Counted from the stretch's first letter, positions 1 through 8,379 are shown. The stretch is 28,172 bases of DNA from Acidobacteriota bacterium (GCA_021827245.1 JAKAWN010000033.1:1-28172), one strand, 5' to 3'. The notes: generated from the letters alone by a model not told the origin. Numbers and translations are program-made.

Positions 1-554
1 GAATAAGTCGCAGAGGCAATGATGTAGCCTAGCTCAACCGCGCGGAAAGGGGGAACCACAAAGTCGAACGCTCCGGCCTCAAGCGTATCCAGATACAGGT
101 GCACATCGACGAACCTGGAAACTACTATCACCTCGGCACCGGCAGGAGCCTGCCAAGCCATCTGAAGCACCAGCTTCCAGTCGCCGTCGGGAAGTCGAAG
201 GTCGGTAAAGATCACCTCGGAGGTGGTGCTACGCCCGATTTCAAGCCCGGCTTCCAGGCAGTTCTTCAGGGGTCGGATTTCCAACGGGCAAGGATCCAAG
301 GCTTGACTCAATCCCTGCATCACCTCGTCCCCACTGGAAACAAGCATGATGCGCGGCAAACTTTCCGTCTCAACGCAGGCGCAACCGTGGAGAGCCAATC
401 GTCCGCTGTCAGGCCGCTTCCAAACGCCGGTACCACCGTCAGTCTGTCGGGGCAAAGGGGTTGGACATTCCCAGGAGGTGGGTCCTTTCCCTAAGGAATA
501 ATCTTTGAGAGAGGGTGCGGTCTCTCCCGGAATTTGTTTGGGCACTGTAGCCAT
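1..554 (-). CDS. Response-regulator receiver-like protein, degenerate, C-terminus cut by window edge
   Basis: The frame opens at an ATG at 554-552 preceded by a good Shine-Dalgarno (GGAAAGAGGAGA) and stays open to position 1, so the C-terminus is missing and 184 residues are visible. Residues 1-65 are a proline/glycine-rich lead without recognisable fold. From about residue 68 the pattern is that of a CheY-like receiver: a hydrophobic first strand (RIMLV), a phospho-acceptor candidate Asp118 in FTDLRLPDGDW, a Ser at the switch position (VIVVSRF, Ser146) and the EAGAFDFVVPPF ending. Two canonical features are missing. The acidic pair after strand 1 is Ser-Ser (73-74), and the Lys of the usual K-P-F is Pro168. 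It may therefore be a phosphorylation-independent pseudo-receiver. What follows the receiver is outside the window, so the output domain is unknown. The receiver fold is fairly sure; the role is not. Confidence 0.72.
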   Translation of the reverse strand, partial: MATVPKQIPGETAPSLKDYSLGKGPTSWECPTPLPRQTDGGTGVWKRPDSGRLALHGCACVETESLPRIMLVSSGDEVMQGLSQALDPCPLEIRPLKNCLEAGLEIGRSTTSEVIFTDLRLPDGDWKLVLQMAWQAPAGAEVIVVSRFVDVHLYLDTLEAGAFDFVVPPFRAVELGYIIASATY

Positions 555-584
555 TGGAGTGTCTCCTCTTTCCGATGACCGCGG

Positions 585-656
585 CGTGGGACACGGCTTC
601 ACTGCCTTTTCGCTCAGGCGCTAGTTCGCGCTCAGCGGCCTCTGCCGTGCCCCACG
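585..656 (-). other. Long imperfect inverted repeat in the leader of the receiver gene
   Basis: Arms at 585-597 (CGTGGGACACGGC) and 644-656 (GCCGTGCCCCACG) pair at 12 of 13 positions. A second hairpin is nested between them at 611-637 (CGCTCAGG against CTCAGCG). It sits 30-100 bases upstream of the receiver start codon and could form a structured 5' leader in the minus-strand transcript. It leaves the ribosome-binding site (about 558-568) outside the stem. No T-run follows on either strand, so an intrinsic terminator is unlikely. The rest of 555-835 holds no gene, only AT-rich DNA around 660-725 that may contain the divergent promoters. Confidence 0.45.
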
Positions 657-835
657 TTAGTTTACTTCGTGCTTAGACGGATATTATTAGTCTGGCAAAA
701 CGTTGTCTGTATAAAATTGAACAATCTGGACAGTCATTCTCGAATGCCGTGAAGCCCGTTGACGGCGCGACTCCGCGTCAGCGAAGCGGCCTTGAGAATG
801 ATCTGCCAATAAGAACACTAATGAGGGAAACAGCG

Positions 836-1237
836 ATGACCAGGTTTGAAACAAAGCGCCTCTCGAAGGAACGCGACGTAGTGACGACGGACGGCTCTGA
901 TGTCAGGATTCTGCTAAAGCTCAAAAGTGGAGAGATGGCGCACTTTGAGCTGGGACCGGGGGAAACCTCGCGCGCTATCACTCACAGAACAATCGAGGAG
1001 ATCTGGTTCTTCCTTTCCGGACGGGGTGAAATGTGGCGCGAGCAGGATGGGGAATCTCTGATCGTGGATCTCTATCCAGGCCTCTGCCTGACCATCCCCT
1101 TGGGCACCCGCTTCCAATACCGGTGTACAGGCAAGGAACCGCTGGCCGCCATCGGTGCCGTCATGCCACCCTGGCCAGGAGAAGGCGAGGCCATACTCGT
1201 AAATGGACCGTGGCAGGCCACGGCTGGTAATAAGTAG
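836..1237 (+). CDS. Small cupin-domain protein
   Basis: This encodes a 133-residue single-domain cupin. The visible core is a beta-barrel pattern: HFELGPGETSRAITHRTIEE, then WFFLSGRGEMWRE, then a LTIPLGTRFQYR turn and a MPPWPGEGEA tail. The G-X5-H-X(3,4)-E-X6-G arrangement of cupin motif 1 is only partly kept (Glu-Glu and the GRGEM glycine), and motif 2 lacks an obvious second His. Metal binding is therefore uncertain. I chose the ATG at 836 because GAGGG lies eight bases upstream; an in-frame ATG at 821 and a GTG at 749 have no ribosome-binding site. It stands alone, divergent from the receiver gene and convergent with the diguanylate cyclase. Small cupins of this kind bind sugars or small metabolites or act as isomerases; nothing here picks one. 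Confidence 0.8.
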   Translation: MTRFETKRLSKERDVVTTDGSDVRILLKLKSGEMAHFELGPGETSRAITHRTIEEIWFFLSGRGEMWREQDGESLIVDLYPGLCLTIPLGTRFQYRCTGKEPLAAIGAVMPPWPGEGEAILVNGPWQATAGNK

Positions 1238-1322
1238 GTAAGTATAGCTACAAACCCGCCGCGTGCGCGTTGGTGTTAGCGGGATCTCAGGCCCCCAAGC
1301 TATATTTCGTCAGCGCGAAAGC

Positions 1323-1379
1323 CTGCAGGGAGAGCGCGCATTCATCGGCGAGGCTGAAGTCCCGCTCTCCCCAATGCAG
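1323..1379. other. Inverted repeat between convergent cupin and diguanylate cyclase genes
   Basis: A perfect 9-bp stem (GGGAGAGCG at 1328-1336 with CGCTCTCCC at 1363-1371) is extended by CTGCA at 1323-1327 pairing with TGCAG at 1375-1379 across a 3-base bulge. The loop is 26 bases. It lies between two genes that end toward each other (1237 and 1400), where a bidirectional transcription stop would be useful. Neither side carries a T-run, so a Rho-independent terminator is not proven; it could equally slow RNA decay. Confidence 0.45.
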
Positions 1380-1399
1380 ACCTGTCTCGGCATGGCAGA

Positions 1400-3190
1400 T
1401 TATCCTGTGGTCTCCGCTTCCTCAACGAAGAGGGTGGTACGGTTGCGGCCGGCGCGCTTGGACTCATAGAGAGCGCGGTCACTGGAGTGCAACATCTCTT
1501 CGAGTGAGTGCCCGTGCTCCGGATAGACCGCGATACCGAGGCTGACGGTGAGTTGGGGGACGGGATTCCCCTCGATGCGGGGCATGGTCATGTGGCCCAC
1601 GGCCTTGCGAATGCGCTCCGCCACCACCTGGCAGGCATTGGCTCCGGTGTCGGGAAGCAGAATTACAAACTCCTCGCCGCCAAGGCGGGCAGTCAGATTG
1701 GTCTCGCGCATGGACTGGGTGACGGTTTTGGCAAACTGCTGCAGAATGCGGTCGCCCACCTCGTGCCCGTAAACGTCGTTGATGCTTTTAAAGTGATCAA
1801 GGTCCAGCATGATGAAGCCCAGCGGGGTGTTCTTGCGCCGGGCCATGGCCATCAGTTTACGGGCGTAATCCTTGCAGAAGCGGCGGTTATAAAGGCCGGT
1901 GAGCGGATCAATATTGGCCTGCTCGCGCATGGTCTGGAGAAGTTGGAGGTTGGAAAGCACTGAGGCGGTGGTGCTGAGGTAACTTTCCAAAAGGCTTTCG
2001 CGCTCCGGCGTCCAGAAGCCGGCCTCTCCTTGCAGGCGCACGGCCCCAATGATAATGCCACCCGCGATCAGAGGGCCACAGTAATAGCTGCCCGCCGCAG
2101 GCAGCGCAAACTTGCCCGGGCAGAGCGGCTCCACGCCGACGTCATTCACGCGGAAGGGGCGACCCATGCGCACCGCTTTGCAACTATGCCTGCCTTCGAT
2201 CACCGGCCACTCCTGCACCTCGCTCGGCAAGGGCGCGAGAGAAGCCACAACCTCGAGGAAATCCTCTTCCGGGCGCAGCTTGAAAATGATGACCTGATTC
2301 GGATGGAAACGGTCGCGCAGAGCATGCAAGATCTGATCGTAGACTTCGCTCTCTGAAGTGCACTCAGTGACAGCCTCAGAAAAACGCTTGATGGCGGCCA
2401 GTTCCTCCCGGTCCTGGCGCAAAGCCTGGGCCATGTGAAGGAAACTGCGGGAGAGCACGCCGAACTCGTTCTGGCTTTCCGGAGGCAGCACGGGATCAAA
2501 ATCGCCCTGGCGAACCCGGTCCGAGGCAGCAATCATCTGGTTAACAGGCACTGCGATGCGCTGGCTGACAACGCGAATCAGTATTAGCAGCACTGCGACC
2601 AAGAGGATGGCGAGAACGATACCCGACACCAGAGCGTGATGGAAGACTCGGTGACTCTGGTCTTTTCTGCCTGCGGCAGCAGCCTGACTGATACGCCGGA
2701 ATTCCTTAAGGTCGGTTAGGATTCCCGCAAAGTTTTTGCTTCCTTCCAGCATTGCAACCGTGGCCTTACCGGACTGGCCCGCCTGGACTTTTTCGATCAG
2801 CGGAAGCGCCCAGTGGCTTTCCCACTGATCGAACTTTTTCCGTATATTCTCCAGACGGGAGGACATGGATGGAACTCCGGACTCAATATCGCCGAGAGCC
2901 TGAAAATCCTGAAAGACGGAGGCTGATGCCGATTGGTATTCATCCCGGAACGACTGCCGGCCGGTCAGGACGTAACCCCGGACGCTTCCGGACATTTCCC
3001 TGATCCCTTGCAGCAAGGAATCGGTGTGCATGGCGGCCAGCTCATTGCGATCCGCGGCAAGCTGAATCCGGCCGACCTGCCAGTAGCTGAAGAGAAACAG
3101 GCCCATAACCGCAATCAAAACAAACAGAACAGGCAGCGTGAGAAGAAGCACCTGATCGCGGATTTTGAGATTTCCTAGCGAGAATCCCAT
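1400..3190 (-). CDS. Membrane-bound diguanylate cyclase (CHASE3-like, HAMP, GAF, GGDEF)
   Basis: Predicted to make cyclic di-GMP from two GTP at the inner membrane in response to a periplasmic signal. Numbering from the ATG at 3190 (596 residues): transmembrane helix at about 14-37, a periplasmic helical sensor of the CHASE3 type at 38-180 (includes GYVLTGR), second transmembrane helix at about 184-208, HAMP at 209-263, GAF at about 270-408, GGDEF domain at 425-588. The active-site motif is GGEEF at 504-508, a functional variant, with DLDHFKSINDVYGHEVGD intact before it. The product-inhibition RxxD motif reads RETN (495-498), so the I-site is probably lost. A GTG at 3256 would add 22 residues, but its leader is Arg/Ala-rich and has no ribosome-binding site. 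The MGFSLGNLKIRDQ start is typical of the family. It follows kdsA on the same strand after a 0.2-kb gap. Confidence 0.9.
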   Translation of the reverse strand: MGFSLGNLKIRDQVLLLTLPVLFVLIAVMGLFLFSYWQVGRIQLAADRNELAAMHTDSLLQGIREMSGSVRGYVLTGRQSFRDEYQSASASVFQDFQALGDIESGVPSMSSRLENIRKKFDQWESHWALPLIEKVQAGQSGKATVAMLEGSKNFAGILTDLKEFRRISQAAAAGRKDQSHRVFHHALVSGIVLAILLVAVLLILIRVVSQRIAVPVNQMIAASDRVRQGDFDPVLPPESQNEFGVLSRSFLHMAQALRQDREELAAIKRFSEAVTECTSESEVYDQILHALRDRFHPNQVIIFKLRPEEDFLEVVASLAPLPSEVQEWPVIEGRHSCKAVRMGRPFRVNDVGVEPLCPGKFALPAAGSYYCGPLIAGGIIIGAVRLQGEAGFWTPERESLLESYLSTTASVLSNLQLLQTMREQANIDPLTGLYNRRFCKDYARKLMAMARRKNTPLGFIMLDLDHFKSINDVYGHEVGDRILQQFAKTVTQSMRETNLTARLGGEEFVILLPDTGANACQVVAERIRKAVGHMTMPRIEGNPVPQLTVSLGIAVYPEHGHSLEEMLHSSDRALYESKRAGRNRTTLFVEEAETTG

Positions 3191-3403
3191 CGCCTGTCTC
3201 GGCTCTTCTGCCCTATTGCCGGCTGCAGCGGATCCGGCCGGACGGCCGTTCCTCACATCTATTCGATCACCAAATCACACTTTTGGCACACAAATCCCAA
3301 CGTGAATTGATGAGCGGCCCAACCCGGCAGGAGAGGACGATTGTTCCGCTTATATGCTCGGCCTGCTACACTAACAGATACATCGTCAACCTGTTGGAAA
3401 CCT

Positions 3404-4231
3404 TCAATGCATACGCCGGACAAAGTTTCCGAGATCACGAAGCCTTCGGGCCAAGGGGGCGAAGGCCTGTAGATCCAACGAAGAGGGGCCATCAGAGAGG
3501 GCTTTTTCGGGATGGTCGTGCACTTCCATGAAGATGCCGTCCGCTCCCGCCGCAACGCCCGCACGGGCCAGTGTCTCAATAAACTCCGGCTGTCCCCCGC
3601 TTCGGATTCCCTCACCGCCGGGCAACTGCAACGCGTGCGTGCAATCGAGCACGACCGGGTATCCCCAAGCCCTCATGACAGCCAGGCCCCGCATGTCGAC
3701 CACCAGGTTGTTATAGCCGAAAGTGGTTCCGCGCTCCGTGATCAGAATGCGACGATTTCCGGACTTCTCGATTTTCTCGACGGCATTGCGCATGTCCCAC
3801 GGCGACATGAACTGGCCTTTCTTGATGTTGACGGCCGCGCCGGAGCGTCCGGCTGCTTCCAGCAGGTCAGTCTGCCGGGACAGGAAAGCCGGAATTTGCA
3901 GCACGTCACAGCCTTCCGCCGCCGGCGCAACCTGGCTGACATCGTGAATATCCGTCAGCACCGGAACGCCGGTTTCTCTCCGGATACGGCTGAGGATCTG
4001 AAGGCCGCGCTCGAGGCCCGGGCCGCGATACGACGACGCCGAAGTGCGGTTGGCCTTGTCAAAAGAGGCCTTGAAGATGTAAGGAATGCCAAGACGGCGC
4101 GCTACTGCGCTGAGCCGCCGGGCCATCATCAAAGCGTGCGCCTCGCTTTCAATAACGCACGGGCCAGCGATCAGGAAGAGCGAACGTCCCTGAGCCAGTG
4201 AGAGCCTGCCAATGCGAACCACACGTTTCAT
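3404..4231 (-). CDS. kdsA: 3-deoxy-8-phosphooctulonate synthase (KDO-8-phosphate synthase)
   Basis: KdsA condenses phosphoenolpyruvate with arabinose 5-phosphate to give KDO 8-phosphate for the inner core of lipopolysaccharide; it is cytosolic. The 275-residue length is normal. Family motifs are intact: IAGPCVIES near the N-terminus, KASFDKANRTS, SYRGPGLE, LTDIHD, IPAFLSRQTDLL, NIKKGQFMSPWDM, GYNNLVVDMR, DCTHALQLPG and EVHDHPEKALSDG. Cys25 stands where metal-dependent (Aquifex-type) enzymes have their metal ligand and where the E. coli enzyme has Asn, so this should be the metal-dependent class. It lies 117 bases downstream of pyrG on the same strand, the common pyrG-kdsA order, but the usual kdsD/kdsC/lptC genes do not follow. 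The ATG has only a weak ribosome-binding site. Confidence 0.96.
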   Translation of the reverse strand: MKRVVRIGRLSLAQGRSLFLIAGPCVIESEAHALMMARRLSAVARRLGIPYIFKASFDKANRTSASSYRGPGLERGLQILSRIRRETGVPVLTDIHDVSQVAPAAEGCDVLQIPAFLSRQTDLLEAAGRSGAAVNIKKGQFMSPWDMRNAVEKIEKSGNRRILITERGTTFGYNNLVVDMRGLAVMRAWGYPVVLDCTHALQLPGGEGIRSGGQPEFIETLARAGVAAGADGIFMEVHDHPEKALSDGPSSLDLQAFAPLARRLRDLGNFVRRMH

Positions 4232-4252
4232 ACGCGATCTGACAATCCAGTG

Positions 4253-4268
4253 AAAAACCCGGCCGGGT
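4253..4268 (-). terminator. Weak GC hairpin plus T-run between pyrG and kdsA
   Basis: On the minus strand the 12-bp palindrome ACCCGGCCGGGT (4257-4268) can fold as ACCC/GGGT around a GGCC loop and is followed directly by five T residues. The stem is short, so at best this is a partial stop or attenuator that lowers kdsA expression relative to pyrG. It ends about 22 bases before the kdsA start codon. Low confidence. Confidence 0.25.
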
Positions 4269-4348
4269 CTTTACAGCCCCCGTCTTCAGGGAAGCTGGTC
4301 GTTCAATCAAGGAAGGAACGCCGTTGGTGCCCGGCGCAACAATGACTC

Positions 4349-6022
4349 CTACCCGGAAGGCTGGGTACTTTTCTCAATCAACTGTCCGGCGGAAGAGGCT
4401 GTCTTTGCAGCGGCCGGCTGCCGCTCACGGCGATGGGCCAGGGCCGCGCCAACAAAGGCCTTGAAGAGCGGATGCGGCTCAAGCGGACGAGATTTGAACT
4501 CAGGATGGAACTGGCATCCGAGAAACCACGGATGGTCGTGAATTTCCACGATTTCAACATAGGTTCCGTCCGGCGTCTCTCCGGCAATCTCGAGCCCATT
4601 CGCCACCAGCGTCGCTTCATATTCGCGGTTGAACTCGTAGCGATGGCGGTGCCGCTCCGAGATTTCAAACTGGCCGTAAGCCTGATGAGCAAAAGAACCC
4701 GGCTTGAGCCGGGCCGTCCAGGCGCCCAGCCGCATGGTGCCGCCCAGTTCGTCGATGCCCCGCAATTCACGCAGCTTGTAGATGACACGGTGCGGCGTGG
4801 AGGGGTCGAACTCCGAACTGTCCGCCCCCTGTAGCCCGCAAACATTGCGCGCAAATTCAATGACGGAGCACTGCATGCCAAGGCAGATTCCAAGGAATGG
4901 TACCTTCTGCGTCCGCGCAAACGTGATGCCGCGGAGCATTCCCGGAATGCCTCGCTTGCCAAATCCGCCGGGAACAAGGATTCCATCAAAATCCTCAAGC
5001 TGAGACTCCCAGCCTTCACCCTCGAGGCCCTCGGCCTCAAGCCAGACCACGTTGACGCGCACGTTGTTGGCAATACCGCCGTGCACCAGAGCTTCATTCA
5101 GACTCTTGTAAGAATCCTGGAACTCCACGTACTTGCCCACGATCGCAATCGAGACCTCGTCCTGGAGGCCGCGCAACTGCTCGACCAGATCGAGCCAGGG
5201 TTTCAGATTGCATTCGGCGGGCTCCATACCCCAGCAACGAAGGATCTGAGCGTCAAGTCCTTCGCCGGCCAGCACTATCGGCACTTCGTAGATGTTGCCA
5301 ACGTCCTTGGCGGTGACAACCGCATCCCTTGGAACGCTGCAAAAGAGCGCGATCTTGGCCTTAAGGTCCGGAGGGAGAAAACGATCCGTGCGGCAAAGAA
5401 GGATGTCCGGCTGAATACCGATTTCGCGCAATTCCTTGACGGAGTGCTGGGTGGGCTTCGTCTTCAACTCGCCGGACGCGCCGATGTAAGGGACGAGGGT
5501 GAGGTGGACAAAAACCACGTTTTCGCGTCCCTGCTCCTGGCGCATCTGGCGGATGGCCTCGAGAAAGGGCAACGATTCAATGTCGCCCACGGTGCCGCCG
5601 ATTTCCACGATCGCCACATCCACGTCAGTGGCAACTCTTCGAATGGCGGCCTTGATTTCGTCGGTGACGTGCGGAATCACTTGAACGGTCTTTCCCAGGT
5701 AATCGCCTCGCCGCTCCTTGGTGATAATGGTCTCGTAAATACGGCCCGCCGTGCAGTTATTTTCGCGGCGCATCCGTGCGTGAGTGTAACGCTCATAGTG
5801 GCCCAGATCCAGGTCAGTCTCGGCTCCGTCGTCGGTCACAAAAACCTCGCCGTGCTGAAAAGGGCTCATGGTTCCAGGATCGACGTTCAGATAGGGATCA
5901 AATTTAAGCAGGTTGACCTTCAGGCCACGAGCCTCCAGCAGGCATCCGATCGAGGCCGAGGCCAGACCTTTCCCCAGCGAACTGACCACCCCACCGGTGA
6001 CAAAAATGTACTTGGCGCTCAT
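4349..6022 (-). CDS. pyrG: CTP synthase
   Basis: PyrG aminates UTP to CTP with ATP and glutamine, the last step of pyrimidine nucleotide synthesis. The 557 residues comprise an N-terminal synthetase domain (1-270) and a C-terminal class I glutamine amidotransferase domain (290-535). The synthetase part starts [16 protein letters not shown] (P-loop) and includes [20 protein letters not shown] and [12 protein letters not shown]. The amidotransferase nucleophile is Cys380 in FLGICLGMQ, with His506 and Glu508 in [10 protein letters not shown]. The C-terminal 25 residues are a low-complexity tail rich in Ala, Ser and Gln. The ATG at 6022 has AGGAGA a few bases upstream, so the start is firm. It is divergent from the VWFA genes and leads the pyrG-kdsA pair. 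It also supplies the CTP that KDO activation needs, which fits the pairing. Confidence 0.98.
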   Translation of the reverse strand: MSAKYIFVTGGVVSSLGKGLASASIGCLLEARGLKVNLLKFDPYLNVDPGTMSPFQHGEVFVTDDGAETDLDLGHYERYTHARMRRENNCTAGRIYETIITKERRGDYLGKTVQVIPHVTDEIKAAIRRVATDVDVAIVEIGGTVGDIESLPFLEAIRQMRQEQGRENVVFVHLTLVPYIGASGELKTKPTQHSVKELREIGIQPDILLCRTDRFLPPDLKAKIALFCSVPRDAVVTAKDVGNIYEVPIVLAGEGLDAQILRCWGMEPAECNLKPWLDLVEQLRGLQDEVSIAIVGKYVEFQDSYKSLNEALVHGGIANNVRVNVVWLEAEGLEGEGWESQLEDFDGILVPGGFGKRGIPGMLRGITFARTQKVPFLGICLGMQCSVIEFARNVCGLQGADSSEFDPSTPHRVIYKLRELRGIDELGGTMRLGAWTARLKPGSFAHQAYGQFEISERHRHRYEFNREYEATLVANGLEIAGETPDGTYVEIVEIHDHPWFLGCQFHPEFKSRPLEPHPLFKAFVGAALAHRRERQPAAAKTASSAGQLIEKSTQPSG

Positions 6023-6326
6023 GATTCTCCTTTACGGTATCGGCTAAAAAACACAGAATAATTAATGCTCATGCAGGAGGATTTTGATCTCTTCTTCTTT
6101 GTGCACATTCGCTTTGACTTGGAAGGCCGGGGTACCGCTCATTATGGTTTCAAGCGCGAGTCGTTGTCAACGGCAAACCGGAGCCGATTGCGGCCAGGAT
6201 CTTCAGGGATATGTCCATCGGTGGAGTGTCTCTCCCAAAGCGGTTGTGTTAGAATGCAATTAGGTCGAGCCGGGTCTTAGGTGTTGAGGGGGCGAGCAAC
6301 GGCTGGGACCAAAGGAAGGTGCCTGG
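6023..6326. other. Divergent intergenic region between pyrG and the VWFA genes
   Basis: These 304 bases separate genes read in opposite directions and should hold both promoters. The left part (6040-6075) is AT-rich and probably carries the pyrG promoter, but I could not assign a good -35/-10 pair. An extended -10 for the VWFA side is listed separately. A short plus-strand open frame from 6065 to 6280 has no ribosome-binding site or recognisable product and I do not count it as a gene. Confidence 0.5.
6247..6255 (+). promoter_or_regulatory. Extended -10 promoter candidate for the VWFA operon
   Basis: TGTTAGAAT matches the extended -10 form TGn-TATAAT with five of six in the hexamer (TAGAAT at 6250-6255). 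No TTGACA-like box lies at the usual distance, which is acceptable for extended -10 promoters. Transcription would start near 6262, leaving a leader of about 65 bases before the ATG at 6327 with its AGGAAGG ribosome-binding site. Confidence 0.4.
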
Positions 6327-7346
6327 ATGCCGGGACACATCGTTAGGCGCGCATTCCGGGTCGGTCTGATTGTTGTGTTCGCCCTGTGGGGCATTGCAAA
6401 CGTTACGGCAGTTTGCTACGCGTCGGGTGACAAAGGAGCGGCTCATCCCGACAATAACAATAAGGCGCCGGACATCGAGGTTCGCCATACCCCTATTAAT
6501 CCGGCCCCCATCCAAGTGAATGTTGACAGGGTGATTGTCCCTGTCACGGTCACCGATCCTTATGACCGAATCGTCACCGGGCTCGGTGAGAATAATTTCG
6601 AAATCTTCGACGACAAGGTCCGGCAGAAGATCTTATCATTCACTACCGAAGACGCCCCCATTGCTGTGGGGATGATTTTCGATACCAGCGGTTCGATGTC
6701 CGACAAAATACAGAAATCCAAAGAGGCAGCCCTTGAGTTTTTCAAGACATCCAACCCTGAAGACGAGTTTATGTTGATAAGTTTCAGCAATCGTCCATAT
6801 CTGGTCTCAGCTTTCACGGATAATTACGAAAATATCCTGGACAGAATGCTCTTTGTGAAAGCCGGCGGAAGGACCTCGTTGCTCGACGCTATTTACTTAG
6901 GCTTGCAACGGATGAAAAAGGCAGACACAAGCCGGAAGGCGCTGCTGGTTATATCCGACGGCGGAGACAACCACAGCCGGTACACAGTGCGCGACATTAA
7001 GCGCGCCGTCAAGGAATCTGACGTCCAGATTTACGCTATTGGAATCTTTGAGCCCCTGGCTGACCGCGACCGGACGCCCGAAGAGGCCGCTGGCCCATCA
7101 CTGCTTTCGGAACTGGCCAATATCTCAGGCGGGAGGATGTTTTCAGTTGAAGATCCTGACGAATTGCCAGATATTGCAGAAAAGATTTCCATCCAACTAC
7201 GGAACGAATATGTCATTGGTTACAAGCCTTCGAACCTTGTGCGGGACGGGCGTTGGCGACGGATCAAGGTCAAGCTTCATCCGCCGCGCGGGTTGCCGCC
7301 TCTCCAGGTTTACGCGCGGACTGGATACTATGCCCCAACCCAGTAG
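6327..7346 (+). CDS. Secreted VWFA-related (Acidobacterial-type) domain protein, first of tandem pair
   Basis: This 339-residue exported protein begins with a basic n-region and a hydrophobic stretch (residues 11-30), then a short Asn/Pro-rich linker and a beta-sandwich lead (65-105). The von Willebrand A domain covers roughly 110-300. The metal-ion-dependent adhesion site is complete: Asp119, Ser121 and Ser123 in FDTSGSM, Thr183 in GGRTSLLD, and Asp211 in ISDGGDN. The C-terminus ends in the family signature VIGYKP...ARTGYYAPTQ. The layout matches the VWFA-related domain expanded in Acidobacteriota (TIGR03436), whose role is not settled; metal-dependent protein binding at the cell surface is the usual guess. 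AGGAAGG precedes the ATG. Its last 17 bases overlap the next gene, so the two are co-translated. Confidence 0.92.
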   Translation: MPGHIVRRAFRVGLIVVFALWGIANVTAVCYASGDKGAAHPDNNNKAPDIEVRHTPINPAPIQVNVDRVIVPVTVTDPYDRIVTGLGENNFEIFDDKVRQKILSFTTEDAPIAVGMIFDTSGSMSDKIQKSKEAALEFFKTSNPEDEFMLISFSNRPYLVSAFTDNYENILDRMLFVKAGGRTSLLDAIYLGLQRMKKADTSRKALLVISDGGDNHSRYTVRDIKRAVKESDVQIYAIGIFEPLADRDRTPEEAAGPSLLSELANISGGRMFSVEDPDELPDIAEKISIQLRNEYVIGYKPSNLVRDGRWRRIKVKLHPPRGLPPLQVYARTGYYAPTQ

Positions 7347-8379
7347 GAGGCCAACCTCGCCTCCCCATCGTTATACCCGATTTCTTGTCCGTTTACTTGC
7401 TTTCATGGTCATGGCGGCGCCACTCCTGGCCCAGGGAGTGACGCCCGGAGCCCCCAAAACTCCGACCTCTCCCCAAAAGCGCAAGCAGTACAAAATCAAC
7501 GTGAACGTGAACCTGGTCGTCCTGCACGCAACCGTCGTCAACAAGAAGGGCCATCGGGTCAATAACCTTACCGAGAAAGATTTTCGCGTTTTAGAGAACG
7601 GTGTGCCTCAGAAGATTTCGGTTTTCAGCCACGCTGATATTCCGGTAACAATGGGAATCGTTATCGACGACAGCGGCAGCATGCGGGACAAACGGCCGGA
7701 AGTGAATGCGGCCGCGCTGACTTTTGTGAAAACCTCCAATCCCGATGACCAGGTTTTTGTGGTCAATTTCAATGACGAATACTATTTGGACACGCCCGGA
7801 AACTTTGCCACCAATATGGAAGAGCTCAGAGCGGCCCTCTCGAAAATCGATTCCCGAGGCGGGACCGCGCTATATGACGCGGTCTATGCGTCGCTCGACC
7901 ATCTGAAGCTCGGCAATCGCGACAAGAAAGCCCTTCTGGTGATTACCGACGGGGAAGATAATGCCAGCCGCTACTCCTTTGCCCAACTTGTGCAACATGC
8001 CCAGCAATCCAACGCCGTGATTTACTGCATTGGCCTGCTCGGCGAAGAGCGCCCGGGCGGACTGTTCAAAATTCACGGCGGCGGCGACAAGAGAGCCAAG
8101 AAGGTTTTGCAGGAGCTTGCCGAGGTGACCGGAGGGAAAGCTTATTTCCCCAAGTCGCTGGATCAAGTCACTCCAATCTGCGAGAAAATAGCCCGCGATA
8201 TCCGCGAGCAGTACACCATCGGTTACTATCCGACCGATCAGAAAAAGGACGGCACCTTCCGGCGGGTGCAGATAGAGTTTACAAACAGTTACGACCGCAA
8301 GCACTACCGGATCAGAACGCGTCCCGGCTATTACGCTCCCAAAGCAGGCGGATCCGAGTCAGTTGCTTCAAATCAATAG
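7330..8379 (+). CDS. Secreted VWFA-related (Acidobacterial-type) domain protein, second of tandem pair
   Basis: The 349-residue product is a diverged paralogue of the upstream protein. It has a strongly basic N-terminus, a hydrophobic core (FLVRLLAFMVMAAPLLAQ, cleavage likely after Ala34-Gln35), a linker rich in Pro/Lys, a lead domain with KINVNVNLVVLHATVVNKKG, and a VWA domain. The adhesion-site residues are Asp113, Ser115 and Ser117 in IDDSGSM, Thr179 in RGGTALYD, and Asp207 in ITDGEDN. It ends with TIGYYPTD and RPGYYAPK, the same closing motif as its neighbour. The frame is open far upstream inside the first gene. I chose the ATG at 7330 because it gives a normal signal peptide and a 17-base stop/start overlap typical of translational coupling. 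Function beyond metal-dependent binding is unknown. Confidence 0.92.
   Translation: MPQPSRRPTSPPHRYTRFLVRLLAFMVMAAPLLAQGVTPGAPKTPTSPQKRKQYKINVNVNLVVLHATVVNKKGHRVNNLTEKDFRVLENGVPQKISVFSHADIPVTMGIVIDDSGSMRDKRPEVNAAALTFVKTSNPDDQVFVVNFNDEYYLDTPGNFATNMEELRAALSKIDSRGGTALYDAVYASLDHLKLGNRDKKALLVITDGEDNASRYSFAQLVQHAQQSNAVIYCIGLLGEERPGGLFKIHGGGDKRAKKVLQELAEVTGGKAYFPKSLDQVTPICEKIARDIREQYTIGYYPTDQKKDGTFRRVQIEFTNSYDRKHYRIRTRPGYYAPKAGGSESVASNQ

Noticed and set aside
3259..3615. 118-codon minus-strand frame overlapping the kdsA end
   Set aside because: Its first two thirds lie inside kdsA in another frame and no family resemblance or start signal supports it.
5081..6061. 326-codon open frame antisense to pyrG
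   Set aside because: It mirrors the codon pattern of pyrG, has no ribosome-binding site and no recognisable product. The same holds for long antisense frames over ileS (14170-14934), the GH3 gene (24246-25322) and 18573-19655.
6065..6280. 71-codon plus-strand frame upstream of the VWFA genes
   Set aside because: It lies in the divergent promoter region, includes the extended -10, and has no ribosome-binding site.
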